Shown: one piece after another, positions 42,644 to 51,359 of the stretch
Layout: each line of letters starts with the position of its first letter
Position numbering within the stretch: the first letter of the stretch is position 1
Origin: JAXMHQ01 sp046346665
GTDB taxonomy: Bacteria; Verrucomicrobiota; Verrucomicrobiia; Limisphaerales; JAXMHQ01
Direction: 5' to 3'
NCBI GenBank assembly: GCA_046346665.1
Contig: JAXMHQ010000005.1
Span: 62,001-126,000, forward strand
DNA: 64,000 nt
Program-made: the position numbers and the translations under genes
The notes under the pieces: generated by a model
Told to the model about the DNA's origin: nothing
What the model saw: only the letters and a program-made list of their open reading frames with translations
The model's database searches: none

Positions 42644-44353
42644 CTAGGATGCGGGCTGCTCGGCTGACGGCGGCGCTTCCGGCGCGGCTTCGGCGGCCGG
42701 AGTTTCCGGTTCCGCGGGAGCTTCCGCCGCCGGAGGAATTTCCACCGTCGGCGCGGCCTGCTCGGAACTCAAATCAGGAACAGCGCCCGCGGCGGCGGGT
42801 TCGATCGACGGAGCCGCGGCGGCCGGGGCTGCCTTCTCCGGTTTGGGCGGACGCGGCAGCGGCTTCTTGGCGGTTTCCATGATCCCGTTCGCAAATTCAA
42901 TCACGTGACCCTGGTGAATCAGCCAATGCAAATCCGAGATCACCGCGGTTTGTTCCGGAGTCGGACCCGCCGGTTGAGCCGGGGCGGGTGTGGCGGCAGG
43001 CGCCGCCGTTTCCCCGGTTTGCGCGGTCGCCACAGGCGCCGGTTCAGCCGGCGGCGCCACAGGGATCGGGGCCGGGGCCGGTGTGGGCGCGAGCGCTTCG
43101 ATCAGCTTCCGTCGGGTGCACTTCGTCGTGGCATTGATGAAATCCACGATCCGGCTGACGCCGTCGGAGACGGGCGTCACGGTCATGTCCAGGTAATGCG
43201 GGCGCGCGACCGAGACGTGCGTGATCGCCTTGTTTACCTTGAAAAACTGCAGGCCCTGCGACGCGAACTGCTGGCTCAGGGAAGTCGCGAGTTGCAGCGG
43301 GAACCGCCGCTGATCTTCGGTCAATTGCCGCACCAGCCGGGACAGGCCCGGGCTCCGGAAATTGCGCGCTCCCGCGCCGCTCACCGTGTGGCTCTCCACC
43401 GGCTTGACGATGTTGTCGGCGTGAACCTCGCGGAAATGCTTCTCCACGGCTTCTATCGAAGGCAACCGCAGCGGTTCGGGCATGTTCAAACACAGGAATT
43501 CGGTCTTGAAACTCTGGTCCTCCAACCATTTCTTCACCACGGCCTCGTCGCGAACGATTTTCACCCGCGACTTGAACATGTCGAAAGGCATCCGCGAAAA
43601 CCGCGCGGTGTGGAGCTTGTGAAGCTGGTTCTGGTAATCGTGATGATTGGGCGGCCCCAGGATCACACCGCTCATGCCGCATTGCGCGACGAAGGTGTAC
43701 GTGCCCTTGGGCGGTTCCGTCGGGGTCTTCTCCGCCTGGTAAAACGTGGCGAAATGATTCCGCATCACGTGGGCGACGGCCTCGTCCTGGCTCAGCCAGA
43801 GCGTGTCGTCCAGGGCGCACACAAACAGCGGCTGCGCGACCGAGCCGTCGGCCTTTTTCTTGACGCTGAACGTCAAGGCGTAGCGTTCCGGCTTCTGCAA
43901 AATCAACCGGGCAATGTCAAACAGCGGATACGCCCGGCCGGTGGTCTTGATCTGTCGCGCGAGGGATTCCACGCCTTTTTCATCGGGAATGAACGCCACA
44001 TTGACCTCGGGCGGCGGAGCGGGCGGCGCTTCCGGGCGCGGACGGCGATCGTCCCCGCGCGGGCCGCCGGGACGGCGGCGGTCGCCCTGGCGCGGTCCAG
44101 CGCCCGGACCTCCGGGACCGCCGGGTCGGCGCGGGCCGCGGCCGTCGCCAGGCGGACGGCTGCCGCCTCGGGGTTGGCCCCCGAATTCGGGTCGGCGCCC
44201 GCCGGGACGTCGGCCGCCGCGGCGATCGCCGCGATCGGGCCGCTCCGGGGCCGCTTCAAAATTTGCGTAATGTTTTGCCGAAGCCGGTTCCTGCGCCCAG
44301 GCAGGGAGAAACAGCTTGTCCAGATCCAGCTCGTTTTCAGGTAATGTGCTCAT
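42644..44353 (-). CDS. R/G-rich conserved protein of unknown function, possible RNA binding
   Basis: A 569-residue protein without membrane segments. Residues about 38-108 are a disordered stretch of R, G, P and D with RGG-like steps (GDRRGGRRPGGRRPE, PRGGSRPPGDGRGPRRPGG). The folded part spans about 115-410 with FIPDEKGVESLARQI, YPLFDIARLILQKPERY and DMFKSRVKIVRDEAVVKKWL. An A/P-rich linker leads to a short DLHWLIHQGHVIEFANG segment that looks like a winged-helix end, then an A/P/E-rich acidic tail from about 500. RGG-type arms in other proteins bind RNA; that role here is inference. A GAAGGA-type site lies close to the ATG. I do not know a characterised homologue. Confidence 0.8.
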   Translation of the reverse strand: MSTLPENELDLDKLFLPAWAQEPASAKHYANFEAAPERPDRGDRRGGRRPGGRRPEFGGQPRGGSRPPGDGRGPRRPGGPGGPGAGPRQGDRRRPGGPRGDDRRPRPEAPPAPPPEVNVAFIPDEKGVESLARQIKTTGRAYPLFDIARLILQKPERYALTFSVKKKADGSVAQPLFVCALDDTLWLSQDEAVAHVMRNHFATFYQAEKTPTEPPKGTYTFVAQCGMSGVILGPPNHHDYQNQLHKLHTARFSRMPFDMFKSRVKIVRDEAVVKKWLEDQSFKTEFLCLNMPEPLRLPSIEAVEKHFREVHADNIVKPVESHTVSGAGARNFRSPGLSRLVRQLTEDQRRFPLQLATSLSQQFASQGLQFFKVNKAITHVSVARPHYLDMTVTPVSDGVSRIVDFINATTKCTRRKLIEALAPTPAPAPIPVAPPAEPAPVATAQTGETAAPAATPAPAQPAGPTPEQTAVISDLHWLIHQGHVIEFANGIMETAKKPLPRPPKPEKAAPAAAAPSIEPAAAGAVPDLSSEQAAPTVEIPPAAEAPAEPETPAAEAAPEAPPSAEQPAS

Positions 44354-44481
44354 TCCTTCACGTCAGCCCCGGGGGATGCCGGAACTCGAATTAATCATGA
44401 TTTCAAGGCCAGCATGAGGCCGCACGGGGCGGAAAGCAAGCGCTGGCTGGCGCTCTCGTGTAACGCGTTGGAACTTTGAAT

Positions 44482-44510
44482 TTTACCTTTCCACACCGCG
44501 CCGCTACTAT
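44482..44510 (+). promoter_or_regulatory. Sigma70-type promoter for proB
   Basis: TTTACC (44482-44487), 17-base spacer, TACTAT (44505-44510), with only six bases before the ATG at 44517. A start at the A of the ATG would be expected. Confidence 0.6.
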
Positions 44511-44516
44511 CCAACC

Positions 44517-45593
44517 ATGCAGCGCGAGTCGCTGAAAAATGTCACCCGCATCGTCGTCAAGGTCGGCACCGGCGTCCTGACCGACAGCCGTAAGCAGCTC
44601 GACCTGGCACAACTGAGCCAGCTTGTAGCCCAGATCGCCGCCCAGCGCGCCGCCGGCCGGGAAATTGTCCTGGTCACTTCCGGCGCCGTCGGGGCCGGGA
44701 TGGGCGCCCTTGGCTACGAGAAACGCCCCTCCGAAGTCGCCGAACTCCAGGCCTGCGCCGCCGTCGGCCAGTCCCGGCTCATGGCCACTTACGAAAAACT
44801 CTTCGCCGGCTCCGGCTCCCCCGTCGCCCAGGTCCTCCTCACCCACGACGACCTCGAACACCACGAACGCCACCTCAACGCCCGCAACGCCCTCGTAACC
44901 CTGCTCAGCCGCGGCGTCATCCCCATCATCAACGAAAACGACGTCGTCTCCATCACCGAATTGAAATTCGGCGACAACGACAAACTCTCCGCCCTCGTCG
45001 CCTCCCTCCTTCCCGCCGACCTGCTCGTCATCCTCACCACGGTAGACGGCGTATTGGAAAAATTCGGAACGCCCGAAGCCAAACGGCTCCCCAGCATCGA
45101 CCAAATCGACGCCGCCATCGAAGGCATGGCCGGCGGCACCCAAAGCGTCACCGCCGTCGGCGGAATGAAATCCAAAGTCGAGGCCGCCAAAATCGTCGTG
45201 CGCTCCGGCATCCCGCTGGTCATCGCCTCCGGACGCAAGAAGGACGTCCTGGAACGGATTGTCGCCGGCGACGACGAAGGCACGCTTTTCGTCCCGCAGC
45301 CGACCCGGTTGCAGGGACGCAAACGCTGGATCGCGTTCTTTCATCATCCCAAAGGCACGCTGGTCGTCGACGACGGCGCCCGCCGGGCTGTGCATGAAAA
45401 GGGCAAAAGCCTGCTCCCGCCGGGCGTCGTGCGCTGCGAAGGCGAATTCGATTCCGGCGAAGTGGTCCGCATCTGCGACCTGGACGGAACCGAGTTCGCG
45501 CGCGGCATCGCGAAGTTCAACGCGGCCGCCATTCGCGAAAAAAAACTGCCCAAGGAAGAACTCGTCCACCGCGACGACCTCGTCCTGCTGTGA
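44517..45593 (+). CDS. proB: Glutamate 5-kinase
   Basis: A 358-residue first enzyme of proline synthesis, phosphorylating glutamate. Amino-acid kinase motifs are RIVVKVGTGVLTD, VTSGAVGAGM, NENDVVSITELKFGDNDKLSALVA and GGTQSVTAVGGMKSKVEAAK. A C-terminal PUA domain (about 270-350, GARRAVHEKGKSLLPPGV) is present as in E. coli ProB. No proA follows. Confidence 0.96.
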   Translation: MQRESLKNVTRIVVKVGTGVLTDSRKQLDLAQLSQLVAQIAAQRAAGREIVLVTSGAVGAGMGALGYEKRPSEVAELQACAAVGQSRLMATYEKLFAGSGSPVAQVLLTHDDLEHHERHLNARNALVTLLSRGVIPIINENDVVSITELKFGDNDKLSALVASLLPADLLVILTTVDGVLEKFGTPEAKRLPSIDQIDAAIEGMAGGTQSVTAVGGMKSKVEAAKIVVRSGIPLVIASGRKKDVLERIVAGDDEGTLFVPQPTRLQGRKRWIAFFHHPKGTLVVDDGARRAVHEKGKSLLPPGVVRCEGEFDSGEVVRICDLDGTEFARGIAKFNAAAIREKKLPKEELVHRDDLVLL

Positions 45594-45605
45594 TGGGCGA
45601 TTCAA

Positions 45606-45690
45606 CACACCCGGGAGGGACGAGCTACTGCGAGTCCCAATATATTGCCCTTTAGATAAGGACTCGCATAGCTCGTCCCTCCCGGGTGTG
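45606..45690. repeat. Inverted repeat with CCCGGGAGGGACGAGCTA arms (family I)
   Basis: Arms 45606-45637 and 45660-45690 are complementary over about 30 bases with few mismatches. It lies between same-strand proB and mazG and may attenuate read-through. Confidence 0.85.
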
Positions 45691-45724
45691 CATTCAATCA
45701 TCCATTGTAAATCGTGAATTGAAA

Positions 45725-46375
45725 ATGAAGAACGCCCTTTCAGATCTGCTCCGCGTCATGGCCCGGCTGCGGGCCCCGAACGGCTGCCCCTGGGACCGGG
45801 AACAGGACCATCGCTCCATCCGCTGGGATGCCGTGGAGGAGGCTTATGAGTTGGTCGATGCGATTGAATCCGGCGACGATCACGAGCTGGAGGAGGAGCT
45901 CGGCGACATGCTGCTGCAGGTGGTTTTTCATTCGCAACTGGCGAAGGAACGCGGTGCGTTCGATTTCGACAAAGTGGCGCGGCATATCACGGACAAGCTC
46001 ATCCGACGGCATCCGCACGTGTTCGGAAAGTTGAAGGTCAAAAGCGTGGACCAGGTCTGGGCCAACTGGGAGAAGATCAAGAAAGAGGAAAAAGCGGGAA
46101 CGAAGGCCGCCAGGAAATCCGCCCTGGACGGAATCCCGAGACATTTACCGGCGTTGCTGCGGGCGGAGAAGCTTGTAAAAAAAGCGCGCAAAGCCGGTTT
46201 GCTTCAGAAGGCCAGGCCTGCAGGACGGAAGACCCGGACGGCATTGGCGGCGGCGTTGTTCGAACTGGCCGCCGAAGCCCAATCGCGCGGCTGGTCGGCG
46301 GAGGATCTTCTGCGCCGCGAATCCGCCCGGCGCGAGCGGCGGCTCCGCGCCCGCGAACGGGCCCCCGTCAACTGA
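45725..46375 (+). CDS. mazG: MazG-type nucleoside triphosphate pyrophosphohydrolase
   Basis: A 216-residue house-cleaning enzyme that hydrolyses NTPs to NMPs and pyrophosphate. The MazG core LRAPNGCPWDREQDHRSIR, EEAYELVDAI and ELEEELGDMLLQVVFHSQ holds the ExxE and ExxD metal ligands. One MazG domain is complete, and residues 130-216 form a shorter second helical part ending in a basic tail, while E. coli MazG has two full domains (263 residues). Confidence 0.93.
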   Translation: MKNALSDLLRVMARLRAPNGCPWDREQDHRSIRWDAVEEAYELVDAIESGDDHELEEELGDMLLQVVFHSQLAKERGAFDFDKVARHITDKLIRRHPHVFGKLKVKSVDQVWANWEKIKKEEKAGTKAARKSALDGIPRHLPALLRAEKLVKKARKAGLLQKARPAGRKTRTALAAALFELAAEAQSRGWSAEDLLRRESARRERRLRARERAPVN

Positions 46376-46422
46376 GCGCCTGCCATCCCGCCCCACTCTG
46401 CGGCTCTGCGGCTAATAACCCT

Positions 46423-46450
46423 TTGCACTCCGCCCGGCTTTGCATAAGTT
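46423..46450 (+). promoter_or_regulatory. Sigma70-type promoter for the M29 aminopeptidase
   Basis: TTGCAC (46423-46428), 16-base spacer, TAAGTT (46445-46450); the ATG at 46460 lies nine bases further. Confidence 0.55.
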
Positions 46451-46459
46451 TGCGGGCAT

Positions 46460-47569
46460 ATGACTGATCCGCGCTACACCCGGCTGGCCCGGCTGCTGGT
46501 GGAGTATTCCACCGCGTTGAAAAAAGGAGAGACGATCCTGCTCGACATGATGGATGTGCCCGACGAATTCACCATCGAATTGATCCGGGCGGCGCGGAAG
46601 GTGGGGGCGATCCCGCTGGTGGAGACGCGCCACACGCGGGTCGGGCGCGAGATGCTCATCGGCACGTCGGAAGCGCATGCAAAACTGGCGCGCGACCTCG
46701 AGTTGAATCGCATGAAGCGGATGAAGGCTTACATCGCCATCCGCGGCAGTGAAAATGCCAGTGAGAATTCCGACGTTCCCAGCCAGCGCATCGCGATGTT
46801 TTCGCGCGTGATGCGGCCCGTGCTGAATTACCGGGTCAACAAAACACGCTGGTGCGTGTTGCGCTGGCCCACGCCGAGCATGGCCCAGGCAGCCGGCATG
46901 AGCACCGAGGCGTTCGAAAACCTCTATTTCGACGTCTGCACCATGAATTACCGCAAGATGGCCAAGGCCATGATCCCGCTGGAACGCCGCATGAAACGCG
47001 CGGACCACGTCCACCTCAAGGCGCCCGGCACCGACCTCAAATTCAGCATCAAGGGAATCGGCGCCAAGATGTGCAAGGGCGACCGCAACATCCCCGATGG
47101 CGAGGTGTTTTCCTGCCCGGTGAAGGACTCCGTCAACGGCGTGATCCAGTTCAACACGCCGACGCTGTATTCGGGAACGAAATTCGAAAACGTCCGGCTC
47201 GAGTTCAAGGACGGCAAAGTCGTCCAGGCCACGGCCAACAACACGAAACGGCTGAACGAGATTCTCGACACCGACGCCGGCGCGCGTTACGTCGGCGAGT
47301 TTTCGCTCGGGTTCAATCCCTACATCCTGAACCCAATGTGCGACATCCTGTTTGACGAAAAAATCGCCGGCTCTCTGCACTTCACACCCGGCCAGGCTTA
47401 CGAGGAATGCGACAACGGAAATCGCTCGGCCGTGCACTGGGACATGGTCCTGATCCAGCGCCCGGAATGGGGCGGCGGCGAGGTCTGGTTCGATGGCGAA
47501 TTGATCCGCAAAGACGGCATGTTCCTGCCGAAAGATCTCAAGGGATTGAATCCCGCCAATCTCAAATAG
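46460..47569 (+). CDS. Aminopeptidase, M29 family
   Basis: A 369-residue cytosolic metallopeptidase of the thermophilic aminopeptidase T/AmpS type. NIPDGEVFSCPVKDSVNGVIQFNTP holds the first metal ligand (Glu), and GSLHFTPGQAYEECDNGNRSAVHWDMV holds the later ligands, both typical. The N-terminal half is the variable helical domain. Length is within the 370-410 range. It converges on the kinase gene with only 33 bases between the stops. Confidence 0.92.
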   Translation: MTDPRYTRLARLLVEYSTALKKGETILLDMMDVPDEFTIELIRAARKVGAIPLVETRHTRVGREMLIGTSEAHAKLARDLELNRMKRMKAYIAIRGSENASENSDVPSQRIAMFSRVMRPVLNYRVNKTRWCVLRWPTPSMAQAAGMSTEAFENLYFDVCTMNYRKMAKAMIPLERRMKRADHVHLKAPGTDLKFSIKGIGAKMCKGDRNIPDGEVFSCPVKDSVNGVIQFNTPTLYSGTKFENVRLEFKDGKVVQATANNTKRLNEILDTDAGARYVGEFSLGFNPYILNPMCDILFDEKIAGSLHFTPGQAYEECDNGNRSAVHWDMVLIQRPEWGGGEVWFDGELIRKDGMFLPKDLKGLNPANLK

Positions 47570-47602
47570 CGCCGGCTCTCCGGAACATGCCCGGCATCGA
47601 TG

Positions 47603-50600
47603 TCATTTGGCGGGATTGTTCGAAGCCAGGGAGCGCAGCGATTCCACCTTCGCCAGGACGGCCTTGTCCTTCATGCTCAGCCGGCCTTCGGCTTCGGGTC
47701 CCGCCAGAATGGCCGATGCGCGGTTGAGCAGCGCCTGGCGCGCCGGGGCTGCGGGGTCGATCAGGCCGGCGAGGAAAACCGAGCTGCTGGCCACGCTTTG
47801 TTTGTCCGCCCAGTTGTCGGGTTCGCGGGCGAGCGCCGATTCCCATTCCGAGAGCGCGGATTCGGCCAGGCTGACGGCGCGTTCGCGATTGCCGGTTTTT
47901 GACAGGGCTTCCGCGAGGGCCGTTGTTGCCGCGGCGGAGTAGATGGTCCGATTCTGCACAAAACCCATCACGGGCGGCGCGGCGCGAAAGCCCTCCTGCG
48001 CCTGTTCCAACAAGGGGATGGCTTCAGCCGCGTGATCCTGGCCCACCAGGGCGATGCCCAGGAACGATTGCGCTACCGCACGCCTCAATTGCATTTCGCT
48101 GTCGCGCGGCCGCTGCGCCAGCCCGTCGTCCGTCACGCTCAGCGTGGCCCGCGCGATCCGGTCCAGCCCGGCCCAGTCTTCCATCTCCCAGAAAACCTGT
48201 GATTCCTGGTTGAGCCAGCGGGTGCGTGCCTGGAGGCGATCGAAGGTAGCGGTGGGAAGCTTGTCATACTGCGCCTGGAACCGGGATTCCGCGTTTGCAA
48301 TCTGGAGCCGAGCATCCGACACATCGCCCGCAGCGACCGCCAGGCGCGCCAGCGTGAGGCTGTTGTCCGCGGGCTTGCTCTCATCCCAGGGTTGAAGCGC
48401 CAGATTCTGGAGAAGCGCATCAAACTTCTTGAACGCCTGCCGGGTGGGTTCGATCTGGCCCTGGCTCTCGAGGTAATAACATTCCATCATGTGGGTCATG
48501 GCATAGTTGTAGCGCCATTTGACATTGGCCGGATCGAGCGACGTGAGCAACCGATAGCGCTCGCGGGCGACCAATTCGGCATCACGCGAACTTTTCTGTG
48601 AAACGGACGAAACACGGTAACTGAGATTTCTGGCGGCGTCGGCGGCATCGGCCAGCAGACTGAGATTGCCTGGATCCTTTTTCAATGCCTGCTCGTAAAA
48701 AGTCTCGGCTTCTTTACTGACTCGAACAGCCTTGTCCTGCTGGCCCGTGGCCTCGTAGGCGATCGCCAGCACACCCAGGGCGTTGGCATAGGCGACGGCC
48801 ATGTGGGGATCTCCCGGACGCTCCGCCATCCCGCTGCGAATGTGCTCCTGCAGTTCCAGCCCAAGCTGGATGCCTTCCTGAGGCTTGTTGAAACGTCCGG
48901 CGGCGAAATTGGCGCGGTCCCATAACGCCCCCCCAAATCCGGATCTCACCACGACATTCCCCGGAAATCTTGCATAGAGTTCGCGCCAGCGGCGGAGAAT
49001 GTCCTGTTGATAAAGATCCAACTCGGCGGAGGAATGCGCCGGGTCGGTTTGATAATCGGTCCACTCCAGGGTGAGCACCCCCGCCGCCGACTCCGGCATT
49101 GCCTGGTGCTGCTCCTCCAGGCGCCGGTAAATCGCCAGCGCTTCCCGCCCCTGTTCCCGGGCCGATTTTGCGTCGCCCGCCGCCGCAAGAATCTCGCTCA
49201 AGGCCGCGATCGCATCGGCCCGCCCCAGCTCCGTCTTTGCGCTCCGCAATTCCGGCGGGAGTGCGGAGAAGTAATTCACCGTTTTCTCGTCCACCTGCCT
49301 CAACAGCGGCAACCGGCCATAATCGTTCAACGCCGGCTGCAGATCCTGGATCATGAACGTCACGAGGTTCTCCGCCTGGCTGCGCGCCGCCTCGGCCTGC
49401 TCGCGGAGGCGGGCTTCATTGGCTTGCGCTTCCACGGCCTGCTGCCGCGCCGCCAGCGCCTCCAGCTTCGCGCGCGTCGCCCGTGCCGCCTGCCAGGCGC
49501 TGACCAGGACGCCGATCGACAACACCAGGATCAGCGCCGCCGCCGCCGCAAAGCCGAACTTGTGGCGACGCACCGTTTTCTGAAATTCGTAAAGCTTGCT
49601 GGGCGGACGCGCCACCACGGGCTCGTTGTTCAGGTGCCGCTTGATGTCCGCAGCCAGCCCGTTGGCCGTCTCGTATCGACGCGTCCGGTCCTTCTCGAGA
49701 CACTTCATCACGATCCAATCCAGGTCGCCCCGGAGCTGGTGCACCAGCTTCGCCTTGTCCGCCGACCGCCGCTTGGCCGTGGTCGTCAACTCCTCGCCCT
49801 TCAGCGTCGCAAACCGGGTGCTCGGCCGCACCGGCTCCTTTTCCCGGATCGTCTTGCGCATCCCGTCGATGCCCGACGCCATCAATTCCTTCGGATCAAA
49901 CGGCGTGCTCCCCGCCAGCAGTTCATACAAAAGCACGCCAAGGCTGTAGATGTCGCTCCGCGTGTCGATGTCCAAACCGCTCATCTCCGCCTGCTCCGGG
50001 CTCATGTAAGCGGGCGTCCCGATGAACTGATGCAACTGCGTATACACCGTCGCGTCGGTCAGCCGCCCTTCGGTGGCCTTCGCGATCCCAAAATCGATCA
50101 CCTTCGGCACCGGCACACCGTCGTGCAGCGTCACCAGGATGTTCGAGGGCTTGATGTCGCGGTGAATGATGCCTTTCTGATGCGCATGCTGGATGGCGTG
50201 ACAAATCTTGATGAACAGGTCGAGGCGCTCCGCGGTGGAAAGCTGGTTCTGGTCGCAGTAATCCGTGATCCGGATGCCGCGCACCAGTTCCATCACGAAA
50301 TAAGGCCGGCCGAGCTCGGTGGTGCCGGCGTCGAGCACCTTGGCGATGTTCGGATGATCCATCATCGCCAGCGCCTGGCGCTCCGCCTCGAACCGGGCGA
50401 CAACGGCTTTGGTGTCCATCCCCAACTTGATGACCTTGAGGGCGACGCGGCGGCGCACGGGCTCGGTTTGCTCGGCCACGTAGACCACCCCGCAGCCGCC
50501 TTCACCCAGCCGCTCGAGCAGCTTGTAGCGGCCCAGGGTCTGACCCACCGCCTCGTCCGGAGCGTCCGCAAAATCCAGCTTGATGGTGGCTTTGGCGGCG

Positions 50601-50800
50601 GGAGCGACAGCGGGCGACGGCTCCTCCGGCTGCCCGTGCGCGGCCAGCAACGCCTCGAGCCGCCCGCGCAGGTCCGCATCGCCGGCGCAGACCTGATCCA
50701 GGAACACGCGCCGCGCCGGACCCGGGGCCAGCTCGACGGCGACCCGAAAGAGCGCTTCCTCGCGATGTTGCGACGATGACATATTCGACTGGGCGGGCAT
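47603..50800 (-). CDS. Receptor-type Ser/Thr protein kinase with TPR-like C-terminal domain
   Basis: A 1,065-residue protein. Residues 10-60 form the short helical domain typical of planctomycete and verrucomicrobial kinases (LAPGPARRVFLDQVCAGDADLR). The kinase (about 85-365) shows LGEGGCGVVYVAEQ, the catalytic HRDIKPSNILV, DFGIAKA and GTPAYMSPEQAEMSG, so it is likely active. A membrane segment (FGFAAAAALILVLSIGVLV) near residue 415 is followed by helical, TPR-like repeats to the end, probably extracytoplasmic or a ligand-binding scaffold. ATG at 50782 is an alternative start. Regulation or target cannot be told from context. Confidence 0.93.
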   Translation of the reverse strand: MPAQSNMSSSQHREEALFRVAVELAPGPARRVFLDQVCAGDADLRGRLEALLAAHGQPEEPSPAVAPAAKATIKLDFADAPDEAVGQTLGRYKLLERLGEGGCGVVYVAEQTEPVRRRVALKVIKLGMDTKAVVARFEAERQALAMMDHPNIAKVLDAGTTELGRPYFVMELVRGIRITDYCDQNQLSTAERLDLFIKICHAIQHAHQKGIIHRDIKPSNILVTLHDGVPVPKVIDFGIAKATEGRLTDATVYTQLHQFIGTPAYMSPEQAEMSGLDIDTRSDIYSLGVLLYELLAGSTPFDPKELMASGIDGMRKTIREKEPVRPSTRFATLKGEELTTTAKRRSADKAKLVHQLRGDLDWIVMKCLEKDRTRRYETANGLAADIKRHLNNEPVVARPPSKLYEFQKTVRRHKFGFAAAAALILVLSIGVLVSAWQAARATRAKLEALAARQQAVEAQANEARLREQAEAARSQAENLVTFMIQDLQPALNDYGRLPLLRQVDEKTVNYFSALPPELRSAKTELGRADAIAALSEILAAAGDAKSAREQGREALAIYRRLEEQHQAMPESAAGVLTLEWTDYQTDPAHSSAELDLYQQDILRRWRELYARFPGNVVVRSGFGGALWDRANFAAGRFNKPQEGIQLGLELQEHIRSGMAERPGDPHMAVAYANALGVLAIAYEATGQQDKAVRVSKEAETFYEQALKKDPGNLSLLADAADAARNLSYRVSSVSQKSSRDAELVARERYRLLTSLDPANVKWRYNYAMTHMMECYYLESQGQIEPTRQAFKKFDALLQNLALQPWDESKPADNSLTLARLAVAAGDVSDARLQIANAESRFQAQYDKLPTATFDRLQARTRWLNQESQVFWEMEDWAGLDRIARATLSVTDDGLAQRPRDSEMQLRRAVAQSFLGIALVGQDHAAEAIPLLEQAQEGFRAAPPVMGFVQNRTIYSAAATTALAEALSKTGNRERAVSLAESALSEWESALAREPDNWADKQSVASSSVFLAGLIDPAAPARQALLNRASAILAGPEAEGRLSMKDKAVLAKVESLRSLASNNPAK

Positions 50801-50894
50801 CCAACCTTACACGTGTAAATGCCTAACTAAAAGTATTAATGAATCTTTTCTATACCTTTTTCTTTTCGGATGGCGCATACTGGGGTTGAAGGTC

Positions 50895-51101
50895 ATGAGC
50901 GCGAACGAATTCAAATTCTACTGTTCCCACTGCGATCAACCGCTGAAATGCGATCCGTGCTACGCCGGCCGGCAGATCCAGTGTCCCGCGTGCCAGCACC
51001 TGATCCGGATTCCCAACCCGCCGCCGGGAACCGGCTTCACCCACATCGAGCCGGAATCCGGCCGCACCTGGGACACCCACCCGCCCAAGGGCACGCCCTG
51101 A
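50895..51101 (+). CDS. Small zinc-ribbon protein
   Basis: A 68-residue protein with two CxxC knuckles: CSHCDQPLKC and CPACQHLIRI, the arrangement of a small zinc ribbon. The remainder is a short proline-rich tail. ATG at 50895 is preferred; TTG at 50886 is in frame. Function is unknown; such ribbons may bind nucleic acid or other proteins. Confidence 0.7.
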   Translation: MSANEFKFYCSHCDQPLKCDPCYAGRQIQCPACQHLIRIPNPPPGTGFTHIEPESGRTWDTHPPKGTP

Positions 51102-51163
51102 CAGAGACAGGAGCAGGGACTTTGTTGAACAGGAGGCAGCAGAGGGAGCGGAGAATTCCTCTT

Positions 51164-51254
51164 GGGAGCCGGCGTCAGGAGGCCTGCCACGTTCCACGCC
51201 AGATTGATATCACTTTTTATTTCTGTTTGGAGCCTCCTTGCGTCGGCTGCTACG
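51164..51254. repeat. Inverted repeat family E, third copy
   Basis: Left GGGAGCCGGCGTCAGGAGGC, right GGAGCCTCCTTGCGTCGGCT; the arms share the words of the copies at 17321 and 19927. It lies between convergent genes. Confidence 0.78.
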
Positions 51255-51292
51255 GAACATGGATGCGCTGCCGCGCAGGCGGCGCCCTGGTG

Positions 51293-51329
51293 AAAAAAAG
51301 AGGCAGCAGATCTCTTCTCTGCTGCCTCT
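51293..51329 (-). terminator. Intrinsic terminator of the LysR gene
   Basis: On the minus strand: stem AGAGGCAGCAGA / TCTGCTGCCTCT (12 exact pairs), seven-base loop, then seven T. It starts 30 bases after the LysR stop. Confidence 0.9.
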
Positions 51330-51359
51330 GCGATCTCCTGTTAAGAAAACTCCTGTGCC

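Noticed and set aside
49007..50779. Plus-strand open frame of about 590 codons opposite the kinase
   Set aside because: Antisense to the intact kinase domain with all catalytic motifs; translation has no recognisable domain.
50803..50808. TAAGGT as a -10 box for the kinase gene (minus strand)
   Set aside because: The upstream -35 (TTTTAG) is poor and the site could equally act as a weak Shine-Dalgarno; not listed as a promoter.
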